The notes beneath the pieces were generated by a model. It was not told where the DNA came from. It made no database searches and was given only the letters and a program-made list of their open reading frames with translations. From positions 1 through 64,000 of the forward strand of contig NZ_JXIQ01000023.1 in the NCBI RefSeq assembly GCF_000934845.1: a stretch of DNA of 64,000 nucleotides. The letters run 5' to 3'. Position numbers and translations under genes: made by a program. The DNA is from Mesobacillus subterraneus (GTDB lineage: Bacteria > Bacillota > Bacilli > Bacillales > Cytobacillaceae). Of this stretch, positions 1 through 10,471 are shown one piece after another (the stretch's first letter is position 1; each line of letters starts with the position of its first letter).

Positions 1-21
1 AGAGTAGGACGCCGCCGGGCA
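1..21 (+). rRNA. rrf: 3' end of 5S rRNA (partial)
   Basis: The first 21 bases match the conserved 3' end of Bacillus 5S rRNA (GAGTAGGAC followed by GCCGGGC) and are followed at once by an intrinsic terminator. The rest of the gene, and presumably an rRNA operon, lies to the left of the window. The call rests on recognition of this short end only. Confidence 0.6.
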
Positions 22-28
22 AACGAAA

Positions 29-56
29 GAACAGCTAATATAGCTGTTCTTTTTTT
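29..56 (+). terminator. Intrinsic terminator of the rRNA operon
   Basis: A perfect 8-bp stem, GAACAGCT (29-36) with AGCTGTTC (42-49), has a 5-nt loop and is followed by a seven-T run. It lies 8 bases after the 5S rRNA end, as expected for an rrn terminator. Confidence 0.85.
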
Positions 57-144
57 GTTACTGGAAAAAAACAATAAAGTCAAAGAAACACCAAAATCAT
101 ATAAATAAGGGAGGTTACTACTGGAATCAAGGCATCTTTCCGCT

Positions 145-425
145 TGATAGATACCCTTATAGAGGTGGAAGTGCTCGCAAAAGGGTATCATTCCGCTCGA
201 AAGATACCCTTATAGAGGTGGAAATGCTCGCAAAAGGGTATCATTCCGCTCGAAAGATACCCTTATAGAGGTGGAAGTGCTCGCATGAGGGTATCATTCC
301 GCTCAAAAGATACCCTTATAGAGGTGGAAGTTGCTCGCAAAAGGGTATCATTCCGCTCGAAAAATACCCTTATAGAGATGGAAGTGCTCGCATAAGGGTA
401 TGATTCGCATAATAGATGCCCTTAT
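145..425. repeat. Tandem array of about five 53-bp hairpin units
   Basis: The motif ATACCCTTATAGAGGTGG recurs at 151, 204, 257, 310 and 364, with a degenerate sixth copy near 415, giving periods of 53, 53, 53, 54 and 51. Within each unit AAGGGTATC and GATACCCTT form an inverted repeat of about 9 bp around a loop containing TTCCGCTCGAA, so the array would fold as a row of similar hairpins. Units differ by only a few bases. There are no unique spacers, so this is not a CRISPR array, and no ORF runs through it. Confidence 0.9.
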
Positions 426-604
426 GGTTTTAGTAAAAAAAACATATAAAATTACGGGGAGTTTAGATAACGACCAAGGAGCTTGCCCTTTTCATATATA
501 AAGCTCTAATTTTTCCTTGCGGTTCGCAAATTTGTCCATTTTAAGAAATTTCATGTCGAATAATTCATATATACAGGAAACCTCCGATATATCCTAGGTA
601 CAAA

Positions 605-636
605 TTGTTTCTATCATCACAATAATATAGAAACAG
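605..636. promoter_or_regulatory. Inverted repeat in the leader of the chemotaxis gene
   Basis: GTTTCTAT (607-614) and ATAGAAAC (627-634) form a perfect 8-bp inverted repeat 12 bp apart, ending about 25 bp before the TTG start of the chemotaxis receptor. It could be an operator or an mRNA hairpin. There is no T-run after it. No convincing promoter was located beside it. Confidence 0.4.
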
Positions 637-659
637 TTTCATCAAGGGGGGAAAGTATT

Positions 660-2366
660 TTGCGAAAAAACGGGACGGGTCTAAAATTGAAATTAGGGAC
701 GAAAATCAATTTAATTGTACTTGGCACGGTTCTATTGATTTCTGCGATCATTGGTGTCATCGTGACCAGAGAAGTGACGGCAGGGATTAAAACTTTTGCA
801 GTGGAAAAAGCAAAAGGGGACTTGGCTTTAAGCAAGCGATATATTGCTAATGAATATCCAGGTGAGTGGGAAATCAAAGACGGTAGGCTATATAAGGGGG
901 ATCAGGTTTTTAATGACCATTTTGAGCTAGTAGACAAAATTGGTGAGGATACAGGGGATACAGTCACTATTTTTCAGGAAAACACTCGGATTGCCACAAA
1001 TGTAATGCTGGAGGGTAAGCGTGCTGTTGGGACAACAGTTTCCGCAGAGGTTGCTGACGTAGTGCTAAAACAAGGAAAGCCATATTATGGAGAGGCAAAT
1101 GTGGCAGGTCACACGTACCAAACAGCTTATGAGCCTATAATTGATCAGAACGGCAAGGCAATCGGAATTCTGTACGTTGGTGCTCCAGACGGGATCATCG
1201 GACAAATTTTGTCTTCTTTTATGACCAAATTTTTGATTCAGGTCGTTATCGTTTTACTCCTCGCATTTATAGGAATCTACTGGTTTACACGTAGTTTAAA
1301 AAGAAGATTGGATGCTATTGCAGCAGCGATGATCAAGTCAGGAGCCGGAGATTTTACAGCTGTGGTTGAAGATAACAGCGGAGATGAGCTTGGTGATCTT
1401 GCGAAAAGCTATCATAGCATGAAAAAAAGCTTGAGTACAATGCTGCAGGATGTACTTGAAACTTCAGAGCAGGTTGCAGCTTCATCTGAACAGCTAACAG
1501 CAGGCGCTGAACAGACAAGCAGAGCGACAGAGCAAATAACGGAGGCTATCCAACAAGTCGCTAGCGGTTCGGATGCTCAAGCACAAGGGATAGAGGAAAG
1601 TGCAGGAGCCCTTGCGGAACTGGCAAGAGGAGTGGCGGAAATTGCAGAGACTTCTTCATTAATTGCTGAGTCAAGTTCACAAGCAAGTGTTCATGCAAAG
1701 CAGGGGGAAACATTTGTCGAAGAGACAGCAAGTCAAATGAATCGGATCCACACTTCCGTTGAACAAACAGGAGAAGTTTTTCGTTTGTTGAATAAAAGGT
1801 CCAGGGAAATTGATACTATCTCGCAGGCGATTAGCGAGATTGCAGACCAAACCAATTTACTAGCATTAAATGCGGCCATTGAGGCAGCAAGGGCTGGTGA
1901 ACATGGCAAAGGTTTTGCCGTGGTTGCCTCAGAGGTCAGGAAGCTCGCGGAACAATCGCAAAAATCTTCTTCTCAGATTTCAGATTTGATTAATCAGATA
2001 CAAATTGATATGGAGCAATCCAATGATTCGATTGAAACAGTAAAACATGAAGTGCTAAGTGGTCTGGAGATTGTGGAAGGGACTCAAGGGAGCTTCCGGG
2101 AAATCCTTAACTCCATGAAAGATATGAGTGCGAGAATGGATGAGATGGCCGCTACAGCAGAACAAATGTCGGCTAGCACAGAGGAAATCTCAGCAACCGT
2201 CCATGAAATTTCAACTGTTTCGAAGGCATCAACTATCCATACTCAAAATGTTGCGGCTTCAGCTGAGGAGCAATTAGCTTCCATGGAGGAAATCACAGCA
2301 GCTGCAAATAACTTGTCTACAATGGCAGAAACTTTAAAAGATACAGTCAGCCGATTTCAAATGTAA
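660..2366 (+). CDS. Methyl-accepting chemotaxis protein with Cache-type sensor
   Basis: This 568-aa membrane receptor senses an extracellular ligand and signals to CheA/CheW. Transmembrane helix 1 spans about residues 15-37. The extracellular region (about 38-188) resembles a single Cache fold, with the typical ending in which a GILYVGAP stretch precedes the second helix. Transmembrane helix 2 (about 190-210) is followed by a HAMP domain (to about 263) and a long coiled-coil signalling domain. The conserved hairpin tip is present at about 392-432 ([20 protein letters not shown], then [12 protein letters not shown]). The start is TTG at 660, chosen because AAGGGGGG lies 9-15 bp upstream and no ATG fits. 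It is monocistronic, with a terminator directly downstream. The ligand cannot be told from the sequence. Confidence 0.93.
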   Translation: MRKNGTGLKLKLGTKINLIVLGTVLLISAIIGVIVTREVTAGIKTFAVEKAKGDLALSKRYIANEYPGEWEIKDGRLYKGDQVFNDHFELVDKIGEDTGDTVTIFQENTRIATNVMLEGKRAVGTTVSAEVADVVLKQGKPYYGEANVAGHTYQTAYEPIIDQNGKAIGILYVGAPDGIIGQILSSFMTKFLIQVVIVLLLAFIGIYWFTRSLKRRLDAIAAAMIKSGAGDFTAVVEDNSGDELGDLAKSYHSMKKSLSTMLQDVLETSEQVAASSEQLTAGAEQTSRATEQITEAIQQVASGSDAQAQGIEESAGALAELARGVAEIAETSSLIAESSSQASVHAKQGETFVEETASQMNRIHTSVEQTGEVFRLLNKRSREIDTISQAISEIADQTNLLALNAAIEAARAGEHGKGFAVVASEVRKLAEQSQKSSSQISDLINQIQIDMEQSNDSIETVKHEVLSGLEIVEGTQGSFREILNSMKDMSARMDEMAATAEQMSASTEEISATVHEISTVSKASTIHTQNVAASAEEQLASMEEITAAANNLSTMAETLKDTVSRFQM

Positions 2367-2370
2367 TAGA

Positions 2371-2410
2371 AAACCATCAGTGCCATTCTTTGGCTTGATG
2401 GTTTTTTTTT
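2371..2410 (+). terminator. Terminator of the chemotaxis gene
   Basis: AACCATCAGTGCC pairs with GGCTTGATGG(TT) around a 7-nt loop and is followed by nine or more T. It begins five bases after the stop codon. Confidence 0.85.
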
Positions 2411-2563
2411 CGATCAAATCGCAAAATAGCGCCTTTTCAGTGTGGACATCTTAATAAATTTCTATAAATTTCCTTTTTTGTTCTTTTGCAAGATGCTTTA
2501 CATGGGACTTGATTAATGGGAACATTAAGGCTTGTAGGATAACATGTCTGGAGGGGTTAGGAA

Positions 2564-3106
2564 ATGCTGGAGAATAGTTTTGTCATGGTATCCATCATCT
2601 TAATCATCAATATTGTTTACGTGTCTTTTTTTACCATAAGGATGATTCTGACGTTGAAGGGGCAGCGTTATACGGCTGCGGGTTTAAGCATGATCGAAGT
2701 GGTGGTTTATGTTGTCGGCCTTGGCTTAGTACTGGATAATTTGAACCAGATCCAGAACTTAGCTGCCTACGCAATTGGCTATGGGATCGGTGTCATTGTC
2801 GGAATGAAAATTGAAGAGAAGCTGGCGCTTGGATATATTACGGTTAATGTCATTACAAAGGAATATGATCGGGATCTTCCTAAAGCATTGCGGGATCAGG
2901 GGTTTGGTGTGACAGACTGGGCTGCGCACGGGCTGGAGGGGAACCGGATGGCGATGCAGATTCTTACGCCGAGGAAATATGAGCTGAAGCTATATCACAC
3001 TATTAAGGAACTGGATCCAAAAGCGTTTATCATCGCGTTTGAACCGAAAGCCATTCATGGCGGGTTTTGGGTGAAATCTGTACGGAAAGGAAAACTATTT
3101 TCATGA
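2564..3106 (+). CDS. yebE: UPF0316 membrane protein, YebE-like
   Basis: This 180-aa protein has hydrophobic segments at about residues 5-30, 42-60 and 66-82, followed by a soluble DUF2179-type domain (from about 90) with the [20 protein letters not shown] and [12 protein letters not shown] stretches typical of UPF0316. The function is unknown. DUF2179 domains are thought to bind small ligands. Its position directly before the NETI-motif gene and the pur operon matches yebE-yebG in B. subtilis. The ATG start has GGAGGGGTTAGG upstream. Its stop overlaps the next start in ATGA. Confidence 0.85.
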   Translation: MLENSFVMVSIILIINIVYVSFFTIRMILTLKGQRYTAAGLSMIEVVVYVVGLGLVLDNLNQIQNLAAYAIGYGIGVIVGMKIEEKLALGYITVNVITKEYDRDLPKALRDQGFGVTDWAAHGLEGNRMAMQILTPRKYELKLYHTIKELDPKAFIIAFEPKAIHGGFWVKSVRKGKLFS

Positions 3107-3309
3107 GCAAAGCAAAAAAGAAACAGATGTATGAAGTCGGTGAACATGAATCGATTGATGATTGCCTTAATAGAATGAAGATGGATGGGTTTGCTCCTGT
3201 ACGCAGATTGGAAAAACCAATTTTTAAGGAAATAGAAAAAAACGGAACAATGGCGTACGAGCCTGCTGGCCGGAAAATTATTTTTGAGGCCAGATCGATA
3301 GAAGAATAA
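3103..3309 (+). CDS. yebG: NETI-motif small protein, YebG-like
   Basis: This 68-aa protein contains [16 protein letters not shown], a variant of the NETI (N/H-E-x-I) motif, followed by [13 protein letters not shown], the pattern of the YebG/NETI family of unknown function. The reading frame is open upstream to 3067, but the ATG at 3103 is preferred. It overlaps the yebE stop by 4 bp (ATGA) and has GGAAAGG at a proper distance, so it is translationally coupled to yebE. Confidence 0.8.
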   Translation: MSKAKKKQMYEVGEHESIDDCLNRMKMDGFAPVRRLEKPIFKEIEKNGTMAYEPAGRKIIFEARSIEE

Positions 3310-3312
3310 TCA

Positions 3313-3361
3313 TTTAAACACGAACGAAAAAAATAAAAGACATATTAATGTTCGATTATTG
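3313..3361 (+). promoter_or_regulatory. PurR operator (two inverted PurBoxes)
   Basis: ACACGAACGAA (core CGAAC at 3321-3325) and the inverted TAATGTTCGATTAT (core GTTCG at 3350-3354) face each other with 24 bp between cores. This fits the known B. subtilis PurR arrangement of two inverted CGAAC boxes upstream of purE. Box 1 is the weaker match. PurR would repress here when PRPP is low. Confidence 0.7.
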
Positions 3362-3362
3362 G

Positions 3363-3392
3363 TTGACAACAAGGCGAAATGGTTGGTAATAT
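3363..3392 (+). promoter_or_regulatory. Sigma-A promoter of the pur operon
   Basis: A perfect -35 box TTGACA (3363-3368) and a -10 box TAATAT (3387-3392) are 18 bp apart. The promoter lies directly after the PurBox pair and just before the riboswitch aptamer. Confidence 0.8.
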
Positions 3393-3417
3393 GTAGATGT
3401 CGAAAGTGAAATTTAGT

Positions 3418-3494
3418 TTTCCCTCGTATAATAATGGGGATATGGCCCATGAGTCTCTACCCGGCTGCCGTAAATGGCCGGACTATGAGGGAAA
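3418..3494 (+). promoter_or_regulatory. Guanine riboswitch aptamer (purine riboswitch)
   Basis: The conserved purine aptamer is recognisable. The P1 strands are TTCCCTC and GAGGGAA. J1/2 is TATAAT, followed by GATATGGCCCATGAGTCTCTACC, the core of P2/L2/J2-3. The P3 arm ends in CCGTAAATGGCCGGAC. The base corresponding to position 74 (in GGACTATG) is C, which specifies guanine/hypoxanthine rather than adenine. It sits in the purE leader, as in B. subtilis. Confidence 0.95.
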
Positions 3495-3557
3495 GTAGTT
3501 TATAGCGAAGGGAACAGAAATCGCGTTCACTTATGGATTTCTTGCGCACAAACGCAC

Positions 3558-3610
3558 CCGGACAGACTACTTTCTCTTCTTTATGGAGGAAGCAGTCTAT
3601 CCGGTTTTTT
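3558..3610 (+). terminator. Riboswitch-controlled terminator of the pur leader
   Basis: CCGGACAGACTAC (3558-3570) pairs with GCAGTCTATCCGG (3592-3604) and is followed by six T. ACTACTTTC (3566-3574) is also complementary to GAAAGTAGT (3491-3499), which contains the 3' strand of P1. Without guanine that alternative pairing forms an antiterminator. With guanine P1 is held, the terminator forms and the operon is switched off. Confidence 0.9.
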
Positions 3611-3643
3611 GTTTTTATAACTCCAAAAGGGAGGCGAGAAAAA

Positions 3644-4126
3644 ATGTCGGTTGCGGTCATAATGGGGAGCAAGTCGGATTGGGAAACAATGAAGCATGCA
3701 TGTGACATACTGGACCAATTGGAAATTTCTTATATAAAAAAAGTTGTATCCGCCCACCGGACGCCGGACTTGATGTTTGAGTTTGCTGAAAATGCGCGAG
3801 CGGAAGGAATCAAAGTTATCATCGCAGGTGCGGGTGGGGCAGCTCATTTGCCAGGGATGGTAGCAGCGAAAACCACCCTTCCGGTCATCGGGGTGCCTGT
3901 GCAGTCGCGGGCGCTGAATGGATTGGACTCGCTTTTATCAATCGTCCAGATGCCTGGAGGAGTGCCAGTTGCAACGGTAGCAATTGGCAAGGCTGGGGCA
4001 ACGAACGCAGGCTTGCTGGCAGCACAAATTATCGGAGCATTTGACCAGGAGCTTGCAAAGAGGCTGGAGCGATTGCGGGAAGAGACAAAGATTTCGGTGA
4101 TGGAAAGCAGTGATGAGCTTGTCTAA
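3644..4126 (+). CDS. purE: N5-carboxyaminoimidazole ribonucleotide mutase
   Basis: PurE (160 aa) converts N5-CAIR to CAIR in purine synthesis. The N-terminus [15 protein letters not shown] carries the substrate-binding GSxSD motif. SAHRTPD and the [11 protein letters not shown] loop with its catalytic-site His are present. The frame is open further upstream, into the leader terminator, but ATG 3644 has GGGAGGCG 7 bp upstream and starts at the family's usual position. It is the first gene of the operon and overlaps purK by 17 bp. Confidence 0.97.
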   Translation: MSVAVIMGSKSDWETMKHACDILDQLEISYIKKVVSAHRTPDLMFEFAENARAEGIKVIIAGAGGAAHLPGMVAAKTTLPVIGVPVQSRALNGLDSLLSIVQMPGGVPVATVAIGKAGATNAGLLAAQIIGAFDQELAKRLERLREETKISVMESSDELV

Positions 4127-5273
4127 ATTGATTTTACCAGGAGAGACGATCGGGATAATTGGCGGCGGACAGCTTGGCAAAATGATGGCGCAATCGGCAA
4201 AGGCAATGGGTTTTAGGGTCATCGTACTTGACCCGGTAGCGGATTGCCCATGCGGCCAAGTAGCAGATGAGCAGATTGTTGGCGGCTATGAGGACCTTGA
4301 AAAAATAAAGCAGCTGTCTGAACAGAGTGACGTGATTACGTATGAGTTCGAGAATATTGACGCGGATGCGCTGGAGTGGCTGAATAAATACGCCTATGTG
4401 CCGCAGGGAACAGAATTGCTGCGCGTTACACAGGACAGGATAGAAGAGAAGCGCCATTTGGAAGCAGCAGGTGTGAAGGTGGCACCCTACACGGTTGTTG
4501 AAAAAATCGAAGATGTCAGGGCTGGAATCGAGAAGTTGGGAGTGCCAGCTGTTCTGAAAACTGCACGCGGCGGTTATGACGGCAAAGGGCAACTGGTGAT
4601 CAAGTCCATCGATGATATCGTTTTGGCGGGAACACTTGTCAGCCAGGGGACTTGCGTACTGGAAAAATGGATTTCTTTCGAGAAAGAGATTTCAGTAATC
4701 GTCACCCGCGGTACGAATGGCGAAACGAGTATTTTCCCTGTTGCTGAAAATATCCACGAGGAAAATATTCTGCATCAGACGATTGTGCCGGCAAGAATGA
4801 GCGCAGAGGCTGGAGCTAAGGCTATAAAAGCAGCCAAACAGATTGCGGAGGCGTTGGAGTTAACTGGGACGCTTGCGGTGGAGATGTTTTTGGCGGCTAA
4901 CGATGAGCTTTTCATAAATGAACTGGCACCGAGACCGCATAACTCGGGTCATTATACGATTGAAGCATGTGAGACTTCGCAGTTCGAGCAGCATATCAGG
5001 GCGGTATGCGGCTGGCCGCTTGGAAGCACAAATTTGCTGAAGCCGGCTGTGATGGTGAATATTCTCGGGCAGCACCAGCAGCCATTGCTTGAAAAGATCG
5101 CCGAGCTATCGGATTGGAAAATTCATATATATGGCAAAAAAGAAGCAAAGCATCAACGGAAGATGGGGCATGTGACCCTTTTACGAGACACAGTAGAGGT
5201 TGCGCTGGATGAAGCTGAGAGAAGTTGTATTTGGAAAGGCGCAGCACAATGGATCGGAGGACAAAACAAATGA
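4110..5273 (+). CDS. purK: N5-carboxyaminoimidazole ribonucleotide synthetase
   Basis: PurK (387 aa) is an ATP-grasp enzyme that makes N5-CAIR from AIR, bicarbonate and ATP, feeding PurE. The N-terminal [20 protein letters not shown] marks the family. An ATP-grasp core follows ([12 protein letters not shown] at about 148-159), with [13 protein letters not shown] near 275 as the metal/substrate region. The start inside purE and the 4-bp overlap with purB indicate translational coupling. Confidence 0.97.
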   Translation: MMSLSKLILPGETIGIIGGGQLGKMMAQSAKAMGFRVIVLDPVADCPCGQVADEQIVGGYEDLEKIKQLSEQSDVITYEFENIDADALEWLNKYAYVPQGTELLRVTQDRIEEKRHLEAAGVKVAPYTVVEKIEDVRAGIEKLGVPAVLKTARGGYDGKGQLVIKSIDDIVLAGTLVSQGTCVLEKWISFEKEISVIVTRGTNGETSIFPVAENIHEENILHQTIVPARMSAEAGAKAIKAAKQIAEALELTGTLAVEMFLAANDELFINELAPRPHNSGHYTIEACETSQFEQHIRAVCGWPLGSTNLLKPAVMVNILGQHQQPLLEKIAELSDWKIHIYGKKEAKHQRKMGHVTLLRDTVEVALDEAERSCIWKGAAQWIGGQNK

Positions 5274-6562
5274 TAGATCGTTATACAAGACCGGAAATGG
5301 GAGCAATCTGGACGGAGGAAAACCGCTTTAAGGCATGGCTTGAGGTGGAAATTTTGGCATGTGAAGCTTGGGCTGAACTTGGCGAAATTCCTAAGGAAGA
5401 TGTAAAGAAGCTAAGGGAAAATGCCTCTTTTGATGTGGACCGGATCAAGGAGATCGAGGAAGAGACACGTCATGATGTGGTTGCTTTTACAAGGGCGGTG
5501 TCCGAGACGCTTGGGGAAGAGCGCAAATGGGTGCATTATGGCTTGACGTCTACAGACGTTGTTGATACGGCTTTATCTTATGTTCTTAAACAGGCAAATG
5601 CGATCCTTCTGAAGGACCTTGAGAACTTCGTTGAAATTTTGGCGAATAAGGCGAAAGAACATAAGTACACCGTGATGATGGGCCGCACGCATGGCGTGCA
5701 TGCAGAGCCGACGACATTTGGCCTGAAGCTTGCTCTTTGGCTGGAGGAAATGAAACGAAATCTCGAGCGTTTCAAAATGGCTGCCCGTGATGTCGAATTC
5801 GGCAAGATTTCCGGTGCGGTTGGAACGTATGCGAATATTGATCCATTTGTTGAATCTTATGTTTGTGAAAAATTAGGGCTGCAGCCGGCACCGATTTCTA
5901 CACAGACTTTGCAGCGTGACCGCCATGCGTTTTATATGTCGACGCTCGCGTTGATTGCGACTTCGATGGAAAAATTCGCTGTGGAAATCCGCGGCCTGCA
6001 AAAGAGCGAGACTCGTGAGGTGGAGGAGTTTTTTGCAAAAGGCCAAAAAGGGTCTTCCGCTATGCCGCATAAGCGGAATCCGATTGGTTCTGAGAACATG
6101 ACCGGAATGGCGCGGGTCATCCGTGGCTATATGACAACAGCCTACGAGAATGTGCCGCTATGGCATGAACGGGATATCTCGCATTCTTCAGCAGAGAGAA
6201 TTATTTTGCCAGACGCAACGATCGCGTTGAACTACATGCTGAACCGTTTTGGCAATATCGTAAAGAACTTGACGGTTTATCCGGAGAATATGAAGCGCAA
6301 TATGGACCGGACGCTTGGCTTGATTTACTCCCAACGCGTGCTGCTAGCCTTGATTGATAAAGGCATGTCCCGTGAGGAAGCGTACGATACAGTGCAGCCA
6401 CGCGCGATGGAAGCCTGGGAGAAGCAGGTGCAGTTTCGCAGCCTGATCGAGAGTGATGAGACAATCTCCGGGCTATTAAGTGAAGCGGAACTCGATGACT
6501 GCTTTGATTACCACTATCACATCAAGCATGTAGAGATGATTTTTGAGCGTTTAGGTCTGTGA
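5270..6562 (+). CDS. purB: Adenylosuccinate lyase
   Basis: PurB (430 aa) releases fumarate from SAICAR and from adenylosuccinate, so it acts in both IMP and AMP synthesis. The fumarase-superfamily signature [10 protein letters not shown] (about residue 265) and [14 protein letters not shown] with the catalytic His are present. The frame opens at 5225, but the family start [14 protein letters not shown] falls at ATG 5270, which overlaps the purK stop (ATGA) and follows GGAGG. Confidence 0.97.
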   Translation: MIDRYTRPEMGAIWTEENRFKAWLEVEILACEAWAELGEIPKEDVKKLRENASFDVDRIKEIEEETRHDVVAFTRAVSETLGEERKWVHYGLTSTDVVDTALSYVLKQANAILLKDLENFVEILANKAKEHKYTVMMGRTHGVHAEPTTFGLKLALWLEEMKRNLERFKMAARDVEFGKISGAVGTYANIDPFVESYVCEKLGLQPAPISTQTLQRDRHAFYMSTLALIATSMEKFAVEIRGLQKSETREVEEFFAKGQKGSSAMPHKRNPIGSENMTGMARVIRGYMTTAYENVPLWHERDISHSSAERIILPDATIALNYMLNRFGNIVKNLTVYPENMKRNMDRTLGLIYSQRVLLALIDKGMSREEAYDTVQPRAMEAWEKQVQFRSLIESDETISGLLSEAELDDCFDYHYHIKHVEMIFERLGL

Positions 6563-6621
6563 TGGAAGATTTACCTGCAGGTGACTGAGATTGCCAATTA
6601 TCTTAATCGGAGGGCGTTAAA

Positions 6622-7341
6622 ATGGAAGAGCAGACATTGCTGTACGAAGGGAAAGCGAAGCGGGTTTATGCAACAGATCAAGAAGGGATTGTCAGGATTC
6701 AATATAAGGATTCGGCGACTGCTTACAACGGCGAGAAAAAGGCGGAAATTGCCGGCAAGGGCCGACTGAATAATGAGATTACCAGTCTTTTATTTTTGAA
6801 GCTTAGCGAAGCGGGAATCCAGTCCCATTTTATCAAAAAGATCTCCGAAACAGAGCAGCTTGTGAAGCAAGTGAAAATCATACCACTTGAGGTTGTCGTG
6901 AGGAATTACGCAGCTGGGAGTTTTTCCAAGCGGCTCGGAGTTGAGGAAGGCGAGAAGCTCCGGCGCTCGATCGTTGAGTTTTACCTGAAGGATGATTTGC
7001 TTGGCGACCCGCTCATTACCGATGATCATGTCGATGTACTGAATCTTGCGACTGAGGAAGAAGTGGCGGAGTTGAAGGCAGCGGCTTTAAAAATCAATCA
7101 AGTCCTTGGTGGATTTTTCGCGGAAATTGGCGTCAGGTTAATAGACTTCAAGCTTGAATTTGGCAAGGACGGAGACGGCAGCATCCTGCTGGCTGACGAG
7201 ATTTCACCTGACACATGCCGCCTGTGGGACATGAAAACGCAGCAGAAGCTTGATAAAGACGTGTTCCGCCGTGATCTGGGGAATTTGACCGATGCATACG
7301 AAACCATTTTAACGAGATTGGGAGGACAATTGCATGTATAA
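6622..7341 (+). CDS. purC: SAICAR synthase
   Basis: PurC (239 aa) joins aspartate to CAIR using ATP. The motifs [11 protein letters not shown] at the N-terminus, [13 protein letters not shown] and [12 protein letters not shown] are diagnostic. Length is standard. It is separated from purB by 59 bp with GGAGGG before the ATG, and its end overlaps purS by 8 bp. Confidence 0.97.
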   Translation: MEEQTLLYEGKAKRVYATDQEGIVRIQYKDSATAYNGEKKAEIAGKGRLNNEITSLLFLKLSEAGIQSHFIKKISETEQLVKQVKIIPLEVVVRNYAAGSFSKRLGVEEGEKLRRSIVEFYLKDDLLGDPLITDDHVDVLNLATEEEVAELKAAALKINQVLGGFFAEIGVRLIDFKLEFGKDGDGSILLADEISPDTCRLWDMKTQQKLDKDVFRRDLGNLTDAYETILTRLGGQLHV

Positions 7342-7588
7342 AGTGAAGGTGTATGTCACGTTAAGGGAAAGTGTGTTGGATCCGCAGGGAACGGCAGTCA
7401 AAAATGCGCTTGCGACACATAGGTATGAGGGAATCCAGGATGTACGGATCGGCAAGTATATGGAACTGACTTTAGATGAAAGTGTGCAGGATGTCGATAG
7501 TACTGTGAAGGAAATGTGCGAGCGCCTGTTGGCAAATACGGTAATCGAGGATTACAGGTACGAGGTTGAGGAGGTAGTTGCACAGTGA
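7334..7588 (+). CDS. purS: Phosphoribosylformylglycinamidine synthase subunit PurS
   Basis: PurS (84 aa) is the small accessory subunit that bridges PurQ and PurL in the three-part FGAM synthase of Gram-positive bacteria. [20 protein letters not shown] is the family N-terminus. It overlaps purC upstream and purQ downstream, which fits stoichiometric production of the complex. Confidence 0.96.
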   Translation: MYKVKVYVTLRESVLDPQGTAVKNALATHRYEGIQDVRIGKYMELTLDESVQDVDSTVKEMCERLLANTVIEDYRYEVEEVVAQ

Positions 7589-8271
7589 AATTTGCGGTGA
7601 TTGTCTTTCCGGGTTCGAACTGTGATATCGACATGTACCATGCCGCAAAGGATGAGCTTGGTGAACAAGCCGAGTATGTATGGCATGACACTGAAAGTCT
7701 AGAAGACTATGACGCGGTGCTTTTGCCAGGCGGTTTTTCCTACGGAGATTATTTAAGATCCGGTGCAATCGCGCAGTTCAGCAATGTCATGAAGGAAGTT
7801 GTGAAGGCTGCGGAAGCAGGGAAGCCTGTACTAGGCGTCTGCAACGGGTTCCAGATTTTGCTAGAGGCAGGACTTCTTCCAGGGGCAATGCGTCGCAATG
7901 AAAGCCTTAAGTTCATCTGCAGGCAGGTAGAGCTGAAAGTCGAGAACAACGAGACGATGTTCTCAGCAGGCTATGAAAAAGGCGAGGTCATTACGATTCC
8001 GGTTGCACATGGAGAGGGCAACTATTATTGCGATGATGCAACGCTTGCCCGATTGAAGGAAAATAATCAAATCGTGTTCACCTATAGTGGAGAGAATCCA
8101 AACGGAAGTCTTGAGGATATCGCTGGTATCATGAATGAGCGCGGCAATGTTCTTGGGATGATGCCGCATCCGGAACGAGCTGTTGATGAGTTACTTGGCG
8201 GCGCAGACGGCCTGAAGCTTTTTAAATCAATCGTCAAACAATGGAGGGAAGCAAATGCGGTTAATGCTTGA
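7585..8271 (+). CDS. purQ: FGAM synthase glutaminase subunit
   Basis: PurQ (228 aa) hydrolyses glutamine and passes ammonia to PurL. It is a class I glutamine amidotransferase with the nucleophile Cys86 in GVCNGFQIL and the His/Glu pair in [11 protein letters not shown] near the C-terminus. It starts with GTG at 7585, overlapping the purS stop by 4 bp (GTGA), which fixes the start. Confidence 0.97.
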   Translation: MKFAVIVFPGSNCDIDMYHAAKDELGEQAEYVWHDTESLEDYDAVLLPGGFSYGDYLRSGAIAQFSNVMKEVVKAAEAGKPVLGVCNGFQILLEAGLLPGAMRRNESLKFICRQVELKVENNETMFSAGYEKGEVITIPVAHGEGNYYCDDATLARLKENNQIVFTYSGENPNGSLEDIAGIMNERGNVLGMMPHPERAVDELLGGADGLKLFKSIVKQWREANAVNA

Positions 8272-10471
8272 ACCAAGTCCAGCGCAAATTAAACAGGAAA
8301 AGATTTATCGTCAAATGGGCCTGTCAGACAGCGAGTTTGCTTCTGCTGAAAAAATACTTGGACGCACACCTAATTATACAGAGACGGGCTTGTTCTCGGT
8401 TATGTGGTCGGAGCACTGCAGCTATAAGAATTCCAAGCCCGTGCTGAAAAAGTTTCCTGTCACCGGGGAGCGCGTGCTGCAAGGGCCGGGGGAAGGTGCG
8501 GGAATCGTTGATATCGGCGATGGCCAGGCGGTTGTTTTCAAAATCGAGAGCCATAACCACCCTTCAGCCATCGAGCCTTACCAAGGTGCAGCTACTGGTG
8601 TTGGCGGCATCATCCGCGATGTTTTTTCGATGGGAGCAAGGCCAATTGCATTATTGAATTCCCTCCGTTTTGGCGAGCTGGAGTCGCCTCGGGTGAAATA
8701 CTTGTTTGAACAGGTTGTTGCCGGGATTGCTGGCTACGGAAACTGTATCGGTATTCCGACTGTCGGCGGTGAGGTTCAGTTTGACTCTTCTTACGAAGGC
8801 AATCCGCTTGTGAATGCGATGTGTGTCGGACTGATCAACCACGAGGATATCAAGAAGGGCCAGGCACATGGAGTAGGCAATCCGGTTATGTATGTTGGTG
8901 CGAAGACTGGACGAGATGGTATCCACGGTGCCACTTTTGCTTCCGAGGAATTGAATGAAGCATCGGAAGAGAAGCGTCCTGCTGTCCAGGTCGGAGATCC
9001 CTTTATGGAAAAATTGCTTCTGGAAGCTTGCCTGGAGCTTGTGAAAAATGACGCGTTAGTCGGCATCCAGGACATGGGTGCTGCCGGTTTGACAAGTTCG
9101 GCTGCTGAAATGGCAAGCAAGGCAGGTTCCGGAATCGAGATGAATCTTGACCTTGTTCCTCAGCGCGAAACAGGCATGACACCTTATGAAATGATGCTCT
9201 CCGAGTCACAGGAACGTATGCTGATTGTGGTGGAAAAGGGTCGCGAGCAGGAAATCATCGATCTTTTTTCCAAGTACGAGCTGGAAGCGGTGGCGATTGG
9301 CACAGTAACGGACGACAAGATGCTTCGTCTTTTGCATAACGGGGAGGTAGTAGCGGAAGTGCCGGCAGATGCGCTGGCAGAAGAGGCTCCTGTCTATTAC
9401 AAGCCTTCTAGTGAACCAGCTTACTTCCGTGAATTCCAGGCAATGGATAAGCAAATTCCTAAAGTAGAAAACTATGAAACGACTCTTTTGCAGCTGCTCA
9501 AGCAGCCGACGATTGCGAGCAAAGAGTGGGTCTATGATCAATATGACTATATGGTGCGCACGAGCACAGTCGTTTCGCCAGGTTCGGATGCTGCTGTAGT
9601 CAGAATTCGCGGCACGGAAAAGGGTCTGGCGATGACGACGGATTGCAATTCCCGCTATCTCTATCTTGACCCGGAAACAGGCGGAAAGATTGCTGTTGCT
9701 GAAGCGGCACGCAATATCGTCTGTTCTGGCGGCGAGCCGCTGGCGATCACAGATTGCCTGAACTTCGGGAATCCGGAGAAGCCGGAGATATTCTGGCAGT
9801 TTGAAAAAGCAGTCGACGGGATGAGTGAAGCGTGCCGGACATTGAGCACACCCGTCATCGGCGGGAATGTAAGTTTGTACAATGAAACGAATGGAACAGC
9901 TGTCTATCCAACCCCGGTTGTCGGAATGGTCGGATTAGTTGAAAACCTGAAGCACGTTACGACGCAGCATTTTAAAAACGCCGGCGATTTGATTTATTTA
10001 TTGGGTGATACGAAGGATGAATTTGGCGGCAGCGAGCTGCAAAAGCTAGTTCATGGCCGGATTTTTGGCAAGGCGCCTGAACTAGATTTACAAGTAGAAG
10101 CAAGCTATCAGGCTCAAATTTTAATAGCAATCAGAAAGGGTGTTGTTGCTTCGGCACATGATGTCGCAGAGGGCGGCGTCGCGGTTGCACTTGCTGAATC
10201 CGTGATCGGCAGCAAAGGGCTCGGAGCAGAAGTGAAATTAGAAGGAAATGTTGTATCGGCGCTGTTCAGCGAATCGCAATCCCGCTTCCTTTTATCGATA
10301 GCACCTGATGACCAAATAGAGTTTGAAAAGATCACAAATGCGGTCTTGATCGGAAAAGTAACGGAAACTCCAGTCTTAAAAATAGATGTCAACGGTAAGA
10401 ACGTGATCCATCATGATGTAAAGGGGCTGAAAAAAGCCTGGAAAGGAGCCATCCCATGCTTGCTGAATTAA
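8255..10471 (+). CDS. purL: FGAM synthase large subunit (small PurL type)
   Basis: PurL (738 aa) converts FGAR to FGAM with ATP and ammonia from PurQ. The length fits the small PurL type used with PurS and PurQ. Typical stretches are [20 protein letters not shown] at the N-terminus, [20 protein letters not shown], and [20 protein letters not shown], the AIRS-type nucleotide-binding loop. It overlaps purQ by 17 bp and purF by 16 bp. Confidence 0.97.
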   Translation: MRLMLEPSPAQIKQEKIYRQMGLSDSEFASAEKILGRTPNYTETGLFSVMWSEHCSYKNSKPVLKKFPVTGERVLQGPGEGAGIVDIGDGQAVVFKIESHNHPSAIEPYQGAATGVGGIIRDVFSMGARPIALLNSLRFGELESPRVKYLFEQVVAGIAGYGNCIGIPTVGGEVQFDSSYEGNPLVNAMCVGLINHEDIKKGQAHGVGNPVMYVGAKTGRDGIHGATFASEELNEASEEKRPAVQVGDPFMEKLLLEACLELVKNDALVGIQDMGAAGLTSSAAEMASKAGSGIEMNLDLVPQRETGMTPYEMMLSESQERMLIVVEKGREQEIIDLFSKYELEAVAIGTVTDDKMLRLLHNGEVVAEVPADALAEEAPVYYKPSSEPAYFREFQAMDKQIPKVENYETTLLQLLKQPTIASKEWVYDQYDYMVRTSTVVSPGSDAAVVRIRGTEKGLAMTTDCNSRYLYLDPETGGKIAVAEAARNIVCSGGEPLAITDCLNFGNPEKPEIFWQFEKAVDGMSEACRTLSTPVIGGNVSLYNETNGTAVYPTPVVGMVGLVENLKHVTTQHFKNAGDLIYLLGDTKDEFGGSELQKLVHGRIFGKAPELDLQVEASYQAQILIAIRKGVVASAHDVAEGGVAVALAESVIGSKGLGAEVKLEGNVVSALFSESQSRFLLSIAPDDQIEFEKITNAVLIGKVTETPVLKIDVNGKNVIHHDVKGLKKAWKGAIPCLLN

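Noticed and set aside
145-425. CRISPR array
   Set aside because: The whole 53-bp unit repeats, with no unique spacers, and each unit is itself a hairpin. No cas genes are near.
3418-3494. Adenine riboswitch
   Set aside because: The specificity base in the J3/1 strand (GGACTATG) is C, not U, which marks the guanine class.
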